A stretch of DNA of 64,000 nt from Leishmania martiniquensis. Taxonomy: Eukaryota; Euglenozoa; Kinetoplastea; Trypanosomatida; Trypanosomatidae. The position numbers and the translations under genes were made by a program. The notes below the pieces were generated by a model. The model saw nothing but the letters and a program-made list of their open reading frames with translations, searched no databases and was not told the DNA's origin. Each line of letters opens with the position of its first letter. The stretch's first letter is position 1. Shown here in pieces: positions 39,311-49,425 of this stretch. Where the stretch lies: NCBI RefSeq assembly GCF_017916325.1, contig NC_090158.1:356501-420500 (forward strand), given 5' to 3'.

Positions 39311-40861
39311 CTACTCAAGAGGCAACACCTTGTACGGGTTCAAGATGCCGTTTGGGTCCATCATTACCTTGACGTCCTTCATGAGCTGGATCGTCTCCTG
39401 CGAGCGAGAGAGATGGAGGTAGTCGCGCTTCTGCATGCCCACGCCGTGCTCAGCCGAGATGCTGCCACCGTGGGTGGCGCAGTACTCGTACACAGCAGGG
39501 TACAGTGCCGCGTCGAGCTGCTCGCCGTGCGAACGGGTCAGGTCCACCACGTTCAGATGCACGTTGCCGTCACCAAAGTGGCCGTAGCCGACAACAATGA
39601 CCTCGTCCGGGTCCATCTTTTGCTGCCCGTAGAGAATCTTGCGCGTGTGCTCGACGATGCCGTAGAACTTGTCGATAGGAAATGCGACATCGTACTTGTA
39701 GATCAGTCCGCCGCTCGCTAGGTGTACTGGGATACCCTCACGCAGCGCCCACAGCTGCTCTGCTTGCGCAGCAGACTGCGACAGGATAGGCTCGAACTGG
39801 CCGCCACCGTTCAGCTTTTCGCCAAGCTTTGTCTGCGCTGCCTCGGCAAAGCAGGAGAGCTTGTCGAGGTCGTGCTCCGCGCTGCTGCCATTCGTCTCGA
39901 CAAGAACACAGAAGTAGGCAGCGCTGAAGTCCTTGCCACTGCGGAACACGTCGTTCTTGCACGTGCGCTCATACGGCACCTCCTCCGCCGGGCTTGTCGT
40001 CATCGACTCCCCATCCATCACCTCAAACGCCGACAAGCACTCGGCGAGGTACAGGTTCGCCAGGTGATACAGCTCCAGCACCGACGCAAAGTCTGTCAGA
40101 TGAAACAAGGCCAGCTGCCTCGACGCAGGCTGTGTGTACAGCTTAATGGCAGCGCGGGTCACCACACCGAGGGTGCCCTCGCTGCCGATGAAGAGGTGCT
40201 TGAGGTCGTAGCCGGCGTTGTCCTTCCGCAGTGTCGACATCAGATTCAGTACATCGCCCCTTGCTGTCACCACCTCAATGCCGAGGACATTGGAGTGCAT
40301 AGAGCCGTAGCGTGCGAAATAGATGCCGCCGGCGTTGGTGCTTACGTTGCCACCGATCATCGAGCTTCCCTTTGAGCCCATTGTGAGAGGGAAGAGCAGC
40401 CCTTCCTTCGCGCACGCCTCCTGGCACTGTTGGAGGACGACGCCGGATTCCGCCTCCACGGACATGGTGCTCTTGGACACGACCGGCATTGCGTTCATCA
40501 GACGCGTGCTTAGCACCAGCTCATCGTGCACCGGCCCTGCACCGTAGACGAGGCCGGTATTGCCGCCCTGTGGCACCACTGCCAACTTCTCCGCTTGGCA
40601 GTACGTCAGAATCTCGCTCACCTGCGTCGCACACGTGGGCATCAGCACAGCCGGGGCGGCGCCTTGAACCTGGTGCATCCAGTCCACATTAAATGGCCGG
40701 ATAGCCTCCGCATCGGTCAGCATCTTGCCCTTGCGATGCGAGGTGCTGCACGGCTTATCCAGTACACTTTGGAAGTAGGCCAAGTGCTTTGACGTGACCT
40801 TGGCGAAGCGCGGGCTGCGTGCTGCATAGTGCGCCGCCCTCTCGACTGCTGTGAGGCCCAT
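39311..40861 (-). CDS. FAD-dependent D-2-hydroxyglutarate / D-lactate dehydrogenase family protein (516 aa)
   Basis: This is a full-length member of the D2HGDH/D-LDH branch of the vanillyl-alcohol oxidase fold. The FAD-binding half (FAD_binding_4) shows VVPQGGNTGLVYGAG (95-109), GSKGSSMIGGNVSTNAGG and FIGSEGTLGVVTRAAI. The C-terminal FAD-oxidase half shows GHFGDGNVHLN (427-437) and ISAEHGVGMQKRDYL (468-482), which hold the metal- and substrate-binding His and Glu residues of the family. Such enzymes oxidise D-2-hydroxy acids to 2-oxo acids and pass electrons to an acceptor such as electron-transfer flavoprotein. Kinetoplastid homologues are often labelled actin-interacting-protein-like, after yeast AIP2/Dld2. 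No strong presequence is visible, and the C-terminus (LPLE) is not a typical peroxisomal signal. Start: ATG at 40861, 13 bases after a clear acceptor. Confidence 0.97.
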   Translation of the reverse strand: MGLTAVERAAHYAARSPRFAKVTSKHLAYFQSVLDKPCSTSHRKGKMLTDAEAIRPFNVDWMHQVQGAAPAVLMPTCATQVSEILTYCQAEKLAVVPQGGNTGLVYGAGPVHDELVLSTRLMNAMPVVSKSTMSVEAESGVVLQQCQEACAKEGLLFPLTMGSKGSSMIGGNVSTNAGGIYFARYGSMHSNVLGIEVVTARGDVLNLMSTLRKDNAGYDLKHLFIGSEGTLGVVTRAAIKLYTQPASRQLALFHLTDFASVLELYHLANLYLAECLSAFEVMDGESMTTSPAEEVPYERTCKNDVFRSGKDFSAAYFCVLVETNGSSAEHDLDKLSCFAEAAQTKLGEKLNGGGQFEPILSQSAAQAEQLWALREGIPVHLASGGLIYKYDVAFPIDKFYGIVEHTRKILYGQQKMDPDEVIVVGYGHFGDGNVHLNVVDLTRSHGEQLDAALYPAVYEYCATHGGSISAEHGVGMQKRDYLHLSRSQETIQLMKDVKVMMDPNGILNPYKVLPLE

Positions 40862-40874
40862 TTATGAGCGTGTT

Positions 40875-40925
40875 CTGTTTTGAAGCGAAAACGATGGGGA
40901 GAGGGAGGAGGGAAGAGGGGAAAGT
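40875..40925 (-). promoter_or_regulatory. trans-splice acceptor of the flavoprotein gene
   Basis: In the mRNA sense a nearly pure pyrimidine tract (complement of about 40893-40925, mostly CCTC and CTTCC units) is followed by the first usable AG in CAAAACAG (complement of 40875-40876). The leader would be 13 bases. Confidence 0.65.
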
Positions 40926-41982
40926 CTGGCCCGTGAACAGGCGGGGAGGGGAAGAGCATCGAGTGCTTGAGTGGGCAGAGAAGCGAGGCCATGCATATAG
41001 TTAGATCTGCGTCCGTGAAAACGAGGGACAGAGACGAGAAATGGGAGGAAAAGGGGGGCGCCCGGACGCGAGCGAGTAGACATGTGGCTTTGTGGCGTTG
41101 GGCGTGTGTGGGATGGGAATGAGGAGGGGGAGCTGCCCCCCTTACGTACTGGAGGAGTGAAGGCGCACGGACGCCTCAGATCTGAGCACCACCTCGCATG
41201 GGCGACGCACTTCTTCTTTACACCCGAAACCAGCACCTTGTGTCTCCTCTTGCGTTCCAAGCGCGCCCCCTCTTTCCTAATCGTGCCGCTCAGCTCGGTG
41301 CGTGCGGTTGTCTCATGGGACTCGCCCACCCACTCTGTGTGAGTAGCCGGATGGGGTGTGTATGCTAGGGAAGACGGGAGCCAGGAATCCGCGGCCTGCC
41401 CTCAGGTAGGGTAGCAAGCTGGTCACCACCGGTTAACACGCCTGGGCTGGTGCTGTGCCAAGGTGACCCCACACGGTCACGATCAGGCTTGCACCGGGTC
41501 ACGGCGCGTCGTGTTGCCGACTCGACTAAAGCATGAAGCTGTGGACCTGTTCAGCGTTGCATGACGCAGTGAAAGCTGAAAGGGGGAAGCGCGTCCCCCC
41601 CCCGCCGTCATCCTCGCAGAGAAAACGTGCACGCGCGCATGCTCGCAGGATACCATCACGACAGAAAGGCTCCTCAGGGGCGAGGCGGGAGGGGGAGGGG
41701 AGAGGGTCGCATCTGCGACGTCTCTGTGCGCGCGCTGGCGCGCCCTATCTCGATGGATCCGTGAGCCAGCTTCCGTGTTAAGTTACGGTTTCTCTGCCCA
41801 CCCTCCTCTCCCTTTTGTTTTGCGAAAGGAAAAGTATGTACGCGCGGCCTCGCATGAGCGCCTTCGAGGTGACGACGCCAGTGCAAGCAGGGAAAGGGAA
41901 GAAGCGGAAGACAGGGAGGGGGAGGGGAGAGGGGGGACAGTCGAGTCTCCCCACATGCTGCTGCGTTGGATGGCGCACATGC
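40926..41982. other. 1.1 kb spacer: 3'UTR of the 450-aa SET/MYND gene
   Basis: No gene is supported. The block 41341-41530 is of normal complexity and unlike the surrounding purine tracts. It holds three GGTCAC strings and a small GTGACC/GGTCAC hairpin (41463-41480). It may be a decayed interspersed element. GA-rich sequence lies at 41690-41710 and 41900-41940. Confidence 0.55.
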
Positions 41983-43335
41983 CTAAACAGCATTGCCGCT
42001 TGCCGCCGCTGCTGCCTCCTCCTCGGCGCATCTCGGGCAATGGCAGAGGAAGAAGTAGTTCCTCAGCTGCCGCTGCCGCTCCGCGTGGGTACTAGCACCG
42101 GCGTTTAGCGGAATGTAGGTGATTGTCAGCGGCTCACCCGTTTGAACAGGCCGCGTCGTTGTGAGCGCGATCTCATGCGTTCCATCCACGGCGTGAACGG
42201 CAACATTGGGTACGCAGGAATGGTTGAAGCACGCCAGCAGAGAATAGAGGCCCGCACCCTTCAAGACCCAGTCGAACACCCCACTCTGCGAGTCCCCGCT
42301 AGGTGGCAGCACATAGTCGTTGATTGCGTGCGCGTTTAGCACCATCTGGCCAACCAAGGTTCGCAGCGTATCGGTGCGGAGGAGGACCTGCACAAGCGCT
42401 TCCGCCCACAGTAGAGCCGGCGCCGGCGCCCCTTGTTGTTGTTGGTGTTCGCCAAGCGCCACTGTGTGCCACTGAACAGCGCGCGATGACGCACCGCTGG
42501 TCACAAGAAGCAGCTCGACACACCGATCGGTTAAGAGGAGGCGTAGCTTCGCGATCCAGGAGGCTAGCGGTACGCTAGGGAACTCCACGTTGTCCGGTGG
42601 ACTAATGAGTCGACTAAATGGCGTGACGACTTGGGTGAAGAGTTGGTAGTTGAGCGAGGCACTGGACCAGGCGGCGCCACTGTCGGAATCGCCGGCCTGC
42701 TGCTGCTGCTGCTGAAGAACGTAGTCTGCCTGCAGAACGTCGTGTGTCAGCTGCTGTTGCTCAACGACGTAAGAAAGGCGGTGGGCAATCCAGGCGACGC
42801 AACGGGCGAGTGCCTCCAAGGTTATCTCGGATGATGCTGAGGACGGCGTGATCGATGCGTCCGCAAAAAAAGACTCGGCCGCCGCCGCCGTAACCACCTC
42901 TGCACCTCCAGGCCCGCCGCTGTCGCAGTGGCCCTCCCGCACCACAGGCAGGCAAGAGCACAACAAGCGATGCACGCGCGCGCTGGCTTGCTGGCACTCC
43001 GGAGAGCAGAAGCAGGATCCACACTGCGCGCACTGCGACCATGAATTCGGAAGCGCAGCATCACCGAGGGCAGACGGCGAGGTTGACACAACAGCCGAGA
43101 GCTGGTGGCTGCTGAGACGAAGGCAATGAAAACAGAAAGGGGTGGAGAGCGCCAGCAGCGAGGGGGACGGCCACGACACAATGGGCAGCTCCTCGACCAG
43201 AGCAAAGCCCTCCTCCAGGTCTGCCGTCGCCGTCACATGTTTGCCTTCCGCAGAGGTCACGCAAACCTTGCACCGAACACCAAGGTGGCCAAAGATGGTA
43301 TTCAGCTCAGCGGCGGCCTTCACGGAGGGGTCCAT
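41983..43335 (-). CDS. SET/MYND (SMYD-like) lysine methyltransferase, short form (450 aa)
   Basis: The architecture is that of SMYD proteins. An N-terminal SET piece (GKHVTATADLEEGFALVEEL) precedes a MYND zinc finger made of FCFHC and then CAQCGSCFCSPEC with a following His and Cys (ASARVHRLLC). After a helical stretch comes the main SET core with FNHSCVPN (370-377) and GEPLTITYIPLN. A CHCPRC post-SET cluster (431, 433, 436) sits close to the C-terminus. The AdoMet-binding NHSCxPN and the Tyr after LTI are intact, so an active protein lysine methyltransferase is expected; the substrate is unknown. The C-terminal TPR-like region of animal SMYD2/3 is absent. It is a paralogue in domain content of the 33377-35944 gene, but the two are too diverged to be a recent duplicate. 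Start: ATG at 43335. Confidence 0.93.
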   Translation of the reverse strand: MDPSVKAAAELNTIFGHLGVRCKVCVTSAEGKHVTATADLEEGFALVEELPIVSWPSPSLLALSTPFCFHCLRLSSHQLSAVVSTSPSALGDAALPNSWSQCAQCGSCFCSPECQQASARVHRLLCSCLPVVREGHCDSGGPGGAEVVTAAAAESFFADASITPSSASSEITLEALARCVAWIAHRLSYVVEQQQLTHDVLQADYVLQQQQQQAGDSDSGAAWSSASLNYQLFTQVVTPFSRLISPPDNVEFPSVPLASWIAKLRLLLTDRCVELLLVTSGASSRAVQWHTVALGEHQQQQGAPAPALLWAEALVQVLLRTDTLRTLVGQMVLNAHAINDYVLPPSGDSQSGVFDWVLKGAGLYSLLACFNHSCVPNVAVHAVDGTHEIALTTTRPVQTGEPLTITYIPLNAGASTHAERQRQLRNYFFLCHCPRCAEEEAAAAASGNAV

Positions 43336-43347
43336 CGCGGAGTCGTG

Positions 43348-43395
43348 CTTGGAAAGTTCACAGGCAAGAGAACAGCGAACCGGAAAGATGCCCCA
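43348..43395 (-). promoter_or_regulatory. trans-splice acceptor of the 450-aa SET/MYND gene
   Basis: In the mRNA sense a T/C-rich stretch with CATCTTTCC, GTTCTCTTGCC and CTTTCC ends in CCAAG; the AG is the complement of 43348-43349. This gives a leader of 12 bases. Confidence 0.5.
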
Positions 43396-44807
43396 AAACT
43401 TGCGCTAGTTTGAGGACGGTAAAAGCGCCCCCAACTTGACCAAAAAAGGGGGCGACAAAAAGAGCCGCGCGGCTCTCGAGACGCGGTGGGTAATGACAAA
43501 AAGCGGCCGTAGAGTACGAAGTGGAAGTCAGTCGAGGGGGGAGGAGGGAGGGGGGAGACCGTTACTCTGCAGAGAGGCCTATCCAAATGTGAAGTCGCAC
43601 AACGGCAAAGAGGGCATGTCCGTCTCTGAAAACGGCGCTAAGGGTCGCTTCCCAGTCCTCTACTCTCTCTCAGTCGCTCGCTTGCTCACCTGCGCGTGCG
43701 CGTGGGAGAGAGTGGTCACACTCCATGACTGCAATGGCGTGAAAAGAGGTATCGAGGCGCCTCAGCAGGCGTGGGCACGCCTACCGTACCGCCAGCGTTC
43801 ACTCCCTTCTTTTTTTTCGTTACTTGCAACGGCTCGTGCCCTCACCTGCGCCGTGGCTGTGCGTACCCTTTTTAAACGTTAGCCGCTGCAAGTGATGCCC
43901 CACTTCAGCGAACTGGCATCCGTAGAGAGTGGCGAGGCGACAAGTATGAAGCAAAGCAAATCTGCAGCCGGCAACAACGAACGGAAGCAACAGCGCTCCA
44001 AACCCCTTCGCCCACATACGCGCTTCTCGAGTGGTTCGCATCTCCTGGCACGTGCGCTAAACAAAAAGAAAAAAGGCAAGACAATCCCCATCGCCTCCGA
44101 ATATGGAGCGCCGCTGCTTTGGATGCATCTATTGCCTCTATCACAGCGCGATGGCGGCACTCCTCACGGCAAGGCGCATAAACCCTCCCAGGCGCGCGGA
44201 CGCGCACACACTAAGGAAGAGAGGCGAGTGGAGGAGGACAGCACCACGGCGGTCGCTTATTCCTGCGAGAGGTAGAGAGCCAAACATAACCACCAAAGGC
44301 ACCTGCAAGGGCAGCGCGGATGGGAAGAATCGGTGGGCCGATCACCCCCTCTCCTCTCTCCTCCTGCTTCCCTCGTGTATTCTGCCTCACACACACGTAC
44401 ACACGTACACATATGCAAAGGACACGTGCAGAGAAAGAGAGAGGAGGGGGAGTCACCAGGAGAGGCGAAAGCATTGACCGCGATGAGCAGAGGAGAAGCG
44501 CAGGAGTGTGAGGCGGCTGTATGAAAAAAAAAGAAGGGCGGTGGAGGATAGACGGCCGCATGCACAAAAGGGTTACGCAACAAGCATTACGGCGAGCGTC
44601 TGGTGCGCACTTGGACACAATGCGACTTTGAGTTCCGCCTCCCTCTCTCGTTAAGGTTTTCCCCTCATCGCAGACGTGCGCCTCCGCTTCTTCCTCGCCA
44701 TCAATGCACACACGCGCGCAGAGACGCGCACGGGCCACGATCCCAAGCACACCCTCCCGACTCCCCATTCGCCCCCCTTTCCTGCCGGCTTCTCCACCGC
44801 CGTCACG
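43396..44807. other. 1.4 kb spacer: 3'UTR of the exchanger gene
   Basis: No coding signal. CA/CGTACA-rich sequence lies around 44390-44410, with GA-rich tracts at 43530-43560 and 44430-44460. Confidence 0.6.
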
Positions 44808-47800
44808 CTACACCGCATCCTCGAGGCTCTCCATCCCTATGGCAGCACCCTTTCTGCTAGTTACAATGCAGCGGCACAGTGCGTTCAAGCCCTCGGCCGT
44901 CTCCACCTCCTTCAGTCCCGGCTCCAGCTTCACCATCTGCCGAAGCACCGCGACATAATCGGGCAAGCGCCGGTTCGCATATTCGCTCATCTCCATCACC
45001 ATTGCCTTCAAGTGAAACTTGCCGTTTAAGCGATGGCGACGAGCCCAAGCGCAAACGCGCGCCTGAAACAGCGAGTCGGTGTCGATGCTCACGTGGAACG
45101 GGCTCAGTGCACTGGTGTCCTCGCTGTGCCATTTACTCAAGATGCGGCACGTCCGCTTCAGCATCGACAGCTCCACGCAGAAGTTCAGCAAGAAGTCCAC
45201 CGTCTGCACGCCTGTGGCCTGAACGTGGCGCGTGTGGCAAGGGTCTGTTGGAAACTTCAGGTAACGCAGCGTTGCAATGCAGAGGTGCTCCATCGAGGAG
45301 GCGTAGTGGACGAGCATCTGATTCACAAAGGGAACCTCCGTCACAAAGCTGCCGAGCGAGTAAAAGATGCTAATGTCGGTGTCGCGGATGAAGTGCGAGC
45401 CGACCCCGTGGCTTGGGAGGTCCGATATCACCGGCGATCTGGGGAAAAGTTCATAGCCGGGGTGCACAGTCGTCGGGGATGCGGTACTGTCAAGCAGGTC
45501 GCCGACGGCGCTGACCGACGCATTCAAGCCCAACTCATCGGGGTCCTCGGGAGCGCAGCCGAGGAGCACGCTGTTGATGATGTTCGTCGCACCGGCGTGT
45601 GTGGCGACGCTATTCTCGCCGAATAGCACCGGCGGTGCCGCGGCGCCATGCTCCATGCTGCTCGTAAAGACCACCCCTGCGCAGCCGCTGTTGTGGGCCT
45701 CGGAGGAGAGCACCGAGCCAGATTCGATAGAGCCATGCGGGCCTTTACCGCATTTTGGGCCCACGTTGTCGTCCCACACACCCAAACTTTGCCCGGTAGT
45801 GGGCAGTGGCTCATCGACCGCCACGCGATGGTGGGACCTCGACGCAGGTAGCGGCATCGGCAGTGGCCGAGACCCGGGCGAAGAGACGGCAGCCCGCGAA
45901 TGGCCCACGGCCGTCCACGTGGATGGCGACATTCGGCGGGCAGAAGCCTCAGCACGCGCGGCCCCCTCAACGTCCTCGAAACTGGCGTCTTCGTCATCTC
46001 GCTCATCATCAAACGCGCTTGGCGACGCGGAGGTGGTGCTAGCCGCTGTGGTGGTCGTGGACGATGGCACGTAGCCGCGGTCCCCAACCCGCATGGGAAC
46101 AGCGTAGAGCACCGCGTCAGGGTCGGCCCAGCGCAGCTGATGAACATAGAAAATCGAGATGTAGCACGGGGGCGTGTGGCTGTTGAACACTCCCGACTTG
46201 TCAGACCCGCGGAGGTAGAAGTACAGGTAGAAGTTGGTCTCGCAGCTGGCCAGGTCGCAGTCACGAGGGCCAATGAGGGGCGTACCGGCCAGGATGAGCT
46301 CCATCAAGTACTCTCGCTTCGTGCGCGCCTCGCTGTCCGGCACCGTCACAATCCGGGACAAGAATGGCATCAGTACCTCTGCTGCCGCTGCGCGCCACAG
46401 CGCCTTGACGGCACGCAGGGAGCGCTCGGTCAGGAACGGTTTGATGCTGTTGAAGGAGATGATCAGCACCGTCGAGTCGGTCGAGATGACGCGCCAGCGC
46501 CGCTGCTGATCCACGCGAAACTCCTGCGGCAGCATAAGGGCCTCGAGGCCGACCGTATCGCCGAAGCTCTCAATCTGCTCGTGCTCGGCGAGCGTCGTCC
46601 ACTGCCCGTAGACGGCTCGCAGGCTCCCGAAGACAACCACGAGGAATGCGTTGTCGGGGAGCGTGATGATGTCGCCCTCGCGGAGCTTGCGGACGAGGCC
46701 CATCGAGCTGATGGCCTTGACCTCCGCACTGCATAGCCCCTTGCCGAGTGGTGTCGCCGCCACGGCGCGCAGCACGAGGTTGCTCTCCTTCTGCGACGCG
46801 TTGTTCTTCCACGTCGACGGGGTGTGCGAGCGCATGTGCATCACCATTTCCTCCAGCACCTCCGTCGCCCGCGTCCCGAAGCCGTGGTCGGAGTGAAGCG
46901 TATGCACTGTCTCCTCCAGCGCGTTGGCGACTGAGATGACGGCACGGGTGCTCGCGATGTTATTCGTCGCCTCAGGGAAGTTGGCGTAAAAGAAGCGAAT
47001 GGCGCGGTTGGCCGCCGCAATCTGCGTCGTCATCCACCGCTCGACCCGCCGCGCCTGCGCCTCCGACCTGATGAACTTAAACTTGAGCGGCGAGATGGCC
47101 GTCAGGCAGGTGACGACAGCGAGTAGCGAGACGAAGGCGTTCTCCTGCGCACGGCGGTGCGCCGCCGCAAAGTAGCCGGAACTGCAGATGAATCGCTCGA
47201 ACAGCACGACCCACGTGGGCAGCAAGCGGCGCATAAGGTTGGCGACCATCCGATTCGTCTGTGCCTTTTTTTCCTCCTCATCGGCCGTGCCGCCGCCAAG
47301 GTAGTCGGCTGGGATGCTCCTCACATCAATCACGACACCACCAGCATCGTCGTTGTCACCGGCCCTGGCGCTAGACTCGCTCACGGGCTGGCTTGCCCCT
47401 GTCATGCTGGGGGCGCCTGAAGAGCGGTTCTGCATTTCTTCTGGCGTCTCGGACACGGAAGCGGCGGTGCTCTCTATGGTGTTGTTCGCGGCGGGACGTG
47501 GTTGCCAGGGCTGCGTCGCACCAAGCTGCTGCGATTGCTGGGTCGAGTTGCGGCTTCGCGGGGTGGATGTAATAGACAGCGGGCGCCGCTCCCGCAGCGG
47601 AGAAGCCTGCCCCCCCATATCCTGCTCCTCCTCGCCACTGCTGGCGCCACGGTGGCGGTGATACCAGTACATCTGCTGCACGTCCAGCAGCTCCCCTCTC
47701 TCGATGAGGGTAGCGAGGGACGCACCCATTTGTGTCATGACCGTCTCCGTGATCACCTCCCTGTCTCTCTGCCACCACAGCGCCGTCTTGAAGGCGGACA

Positions 47801-49331
47801 TCAGCATTCGGTTCACCATCTTATCCTCGCTCTCCTCGACATCTACGCCCACGCTGCGGAATGGGTTACGTATATGGTGCCGCACAAACTTCTCCACCTG
47901 CATCCAGCTAGCATTACGGTACTTCGTGTCGCGCTTCAGGCCCTCCAACGCGTGCTCCTGAGAGCTGCGCATCAGCTCCATCGCGTACTCCATCTTGGCA
48001 AGGAGGTACGCCGGCTTCGTCTTGAACCCAAGCCGCTCGACGACGGCAGCCGACGTGGACGCGTTCACGAGTAGCGTCAGCAGCACAATCCCCGACGTGA
48101 CTTTCAAGATGTCGACGCCCTCCCCGAGGCCCTCCTGATTGACGGCGAGTGCCAGCGTGGCAGCAACACCGCCGCGCAGCCCGGCGTGCACCATGAGCGC
48201 GATACGCCTCTGATCAAACTTGTAGGCAAACAAGTTTAGCACCGGCGACAGCACCTCCAGCATTAGCAGGCGCGACAGCAGCATGGCGAGGTACAGCGCC
48301 ATCACGACGAAGATATCCAGTGCCTTCAAGGTGGGCAGCACATCCGCGACCAGGATCACCCCAACGAGGGAGAAGAGCACCGTGTTGCCGAGGTGGACCA
48401 GGAATTCCCAAGCCGAGGAAATAATGTTCCCCTCGCGCCCAGGGAAGAGGGAGGGACAGTAGTAGCTGAGAAAGATGCCCTGGAAGAAGAGTGTCAGAAC
48501 GCCACTGGTGCTCAGCAGCTCCGCGGCGATGTAGTACGACACGTAGGTGACAGACACGGTAATGCAGGCCTTGGTGAGGCCGTCACCGGTGCGGCGCAAC
48601 CAGAAGGACTGGAGGAAGCCAAAGAGCGGCCCAAGTGCGATGGGTAGCAACGCCAGCCAGGCGCACCGTACCACGATCCTGCCAGCGGACATGTCTACAA
48701 AGCCTCTGCTCGCCGCGGGGAGAAGAAGGCTGAAGAGGATTATCGCAGTTCCATCGTTCATGACGGCCTCCCCGTCCACCATCGCTGTCATGCACTTATC
48801 CACCCCCAGCTCCTTCAGCAGCGCGACGACCGCGACGGGGTCCGTGGCGGAAAGCAGCGAGCCCAGCAGCAGTGCCGCGTACCACGACCAGCCCTGGAAA
48901 CACAACTTGACCGGAAGCGCCAGCAGTGCCGTGTTGATGAGGACCCCGACCGTGGCCAGCAGCACCACCTGCGGAAAGACGCGGCGCAAGGCATGAATGT
49001 TCATGGCATAGCTGCCCTCAAAGATAAGAACCGGCAGGAAAATGTAAAAGAGAAGCTCAGGTGGGATAGAGCCGAGGGCATCGGAGACGTCGGGGTACAG
49101 CCAGCGGGCCACCCCGCCCACAACTATGCCATACAAGAAAAGCACCACTGTGTATGGTAGTGGTATGCGGCGCCTGTGCGTCATGAAGAAGGTGCCACCG
49201 AGAAAGATGAGCATCGTGACAAACAAAATGACCACGGAAAGGTTTTCAAGCGCCGCGGCACTGCGGCATCCGCCCTCCTCTCTGCCCTCTGCCCCGGCGG
49301 CAGCGTTGAGTGGTGCGACCACGCGGCCCAT
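44808..49331 (-). CDS. Na+/H+ exchanger (CPA1 family) with cyclic-nucleotide-binding-like tail (1507 aa)
   Basis: The first 430 residues form a polytopic transport domain of about 12 hydrophobic segments. It has hallmark CPA1 motifs: FLPVLIFEGSYAMN (98-111), SATDPVAVVALLKELG (161-176), DGEAVMNDGTAI (186-197, with the Asn-Asp pair) and LRGGVAATLALA (385-396). A cytosolic tail of over 1000 residues follows. It contains a Ser-rich linker (570-690), a helical region and a cyclic-nucleotide-binding-like fold near 868-970 (LREGDIITLPDNAFLVVVFG, SFGDTVGLEALML). A disordered stretch and a final helical domain follow. This plan resembles plant SOS1 and animal SLC9C exchangers, in which the tail regulates Na+ or proton transport. 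The likely role is Na+ efflux or pH control at the plasma membrane or an acidic organelle. The frame is open upstream to 49541, but the ATG at 49331 follows a good acceptor and is preferred. Confidence 0.96.
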   Translation of the reverse strand: MGRVVAPLNAAAGAEGREEGGCRSAAALENLSVVILFVTMLIFLGGTFFMTHRRRIPLPYTVVLFLYGIVVGGVARWLYPDVSDALGSIPPELLFYIFLPVLIFEGSYAMNIHALRRVFPQVVLLATVGVLINTALLALPVKLCFQGWSWYAALLLGSLLSATDPVAVVALLKELGVDKCMTAMVDGEAVMNDGTAIILFSLLLPAASRGFVDMSAGRIVVRCAWLALLPIALGPLFGFLQSFWLRRTGDGLTKACITVSVTYVSYYIAAELLSTSGVLTLFFQGIFLSYYCPSLFPGREGNIISSAWEFLVHLGNTVLFSLVGVILVADVLPTLKALDIFVVMALYLAMLLSRLLMLEVLSPVLNLFAYKFDQRRIALMVHAGLRGGVAATLALAVNQEGLGEGVDILKVTSGIVLLTLLVNASTSAAVVERLGFKTKPAYLLAKMEYAMELMRSSQEHALEGLKRDTKYRNASWMQVEKFVRHHIRNPFRSVGVDVEESEDKMVNRMLMSAFKTALWWQRDREVITETVMTQMGASLATLIERGELLDVQQMYWYHRHRGASSGEEEQDMGGQASPLRERRPLSITSTPRSRNSTQQSQQLGATQPWQPRPAANNTIESTAASVSETPEEMQNRSSGAPSMTGASQPVSESSARAGDNDDAGGVVIDVRSIPADYLGGGTADEEEKKAQTNRMVANLMRRLLPTWVVLFERFICSSGYFAAAHRRAQENAFVSLLAVVTCLTAISPLKFKFIRSEAQARRVERWMTTQIAAANRAIRFFYANFPEATNNIASTRAVISVANALEETVHTLHSDHGFGTRATEVLEEMVMHMRSHTPSTWKNNASQKESNLVLRAVAATPLGKGLCSAEVKAISSMGLVRKLREGDIITLPDNAFLVVVFGSLRAVYGQWTTLAEHEQIESFGDTVGLEALMLPQEFRVDQQRRWRVISTDSTVLIISFNSIKPFLTERSLRAVKALWRAAAAEVLMPFLSRIVTVPDSEARTKREYLMELILAGTPLIGPRDCDLASCETNFYLYFYLRGSDKSGVFNSHTPPCYISIFYVHQLRWADPDAVLYAVPMRVGDRGYVPSSTTTTAASTTSASPSAFDDERDDEDASFEDVEGAARAEASARRMSPSTWTAVGHSRAAVSSPGSRPLPMPLPASRSHHRVAVDEPLPTTGQSLGVWDDNVGPKCGKGPHGSIESGSVLSSEAHNSGCAGVVFTSSMEHGAAAPPVLFGENSVATHAGATNIINSVLLGCAPEDPDELGLNASVSAVGDLLDSTASPTTVHPGYELFPRSPVISDLPSHGVGSHFIRDTDISIFYSLGSFVTEVPFVNQMLVHYASSMEHLCIATLRYLKFPTDPCHTRHVQATGVQTVDFLLNFCVELSMLKRTCRILSKWHSEDTSALSPFHVSIDTDSLFQARVCAWARRHRLNGKFHLKAMVMEMSEYANRRLPDYVAVLRQMVKLEPGLKEVETAEGLNALCRCIVTSRKGAAIGMESLEDAV

Positions 49332-49375
49332 CCTACCTTTAACACGTTGATGCGAATCACAGCGCCTGTGTCTAC

Positions 49376-49425
49376 CTCCAATACAGGAAGGGTGGAGAGG
49401 GGAGAGGGAGGGGGGGCAAAGATCG
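49376..49425 (-). promoter_or_regulatory. trans-splice acceptor of the exchanger gene
   Basis: In the mRNA sense a C/T tract (complement of about 49386-49420) is followed by GTATTGGAG; the AG is the complement of 49376-49377. The leader would be 44 bases. Confidence 0.5.

Noticed and set aside
45900..46736. 278-codon plus-strand frame
   Set aside because: Antisense shadow of the exchanger tail, produced by high third-position GC.
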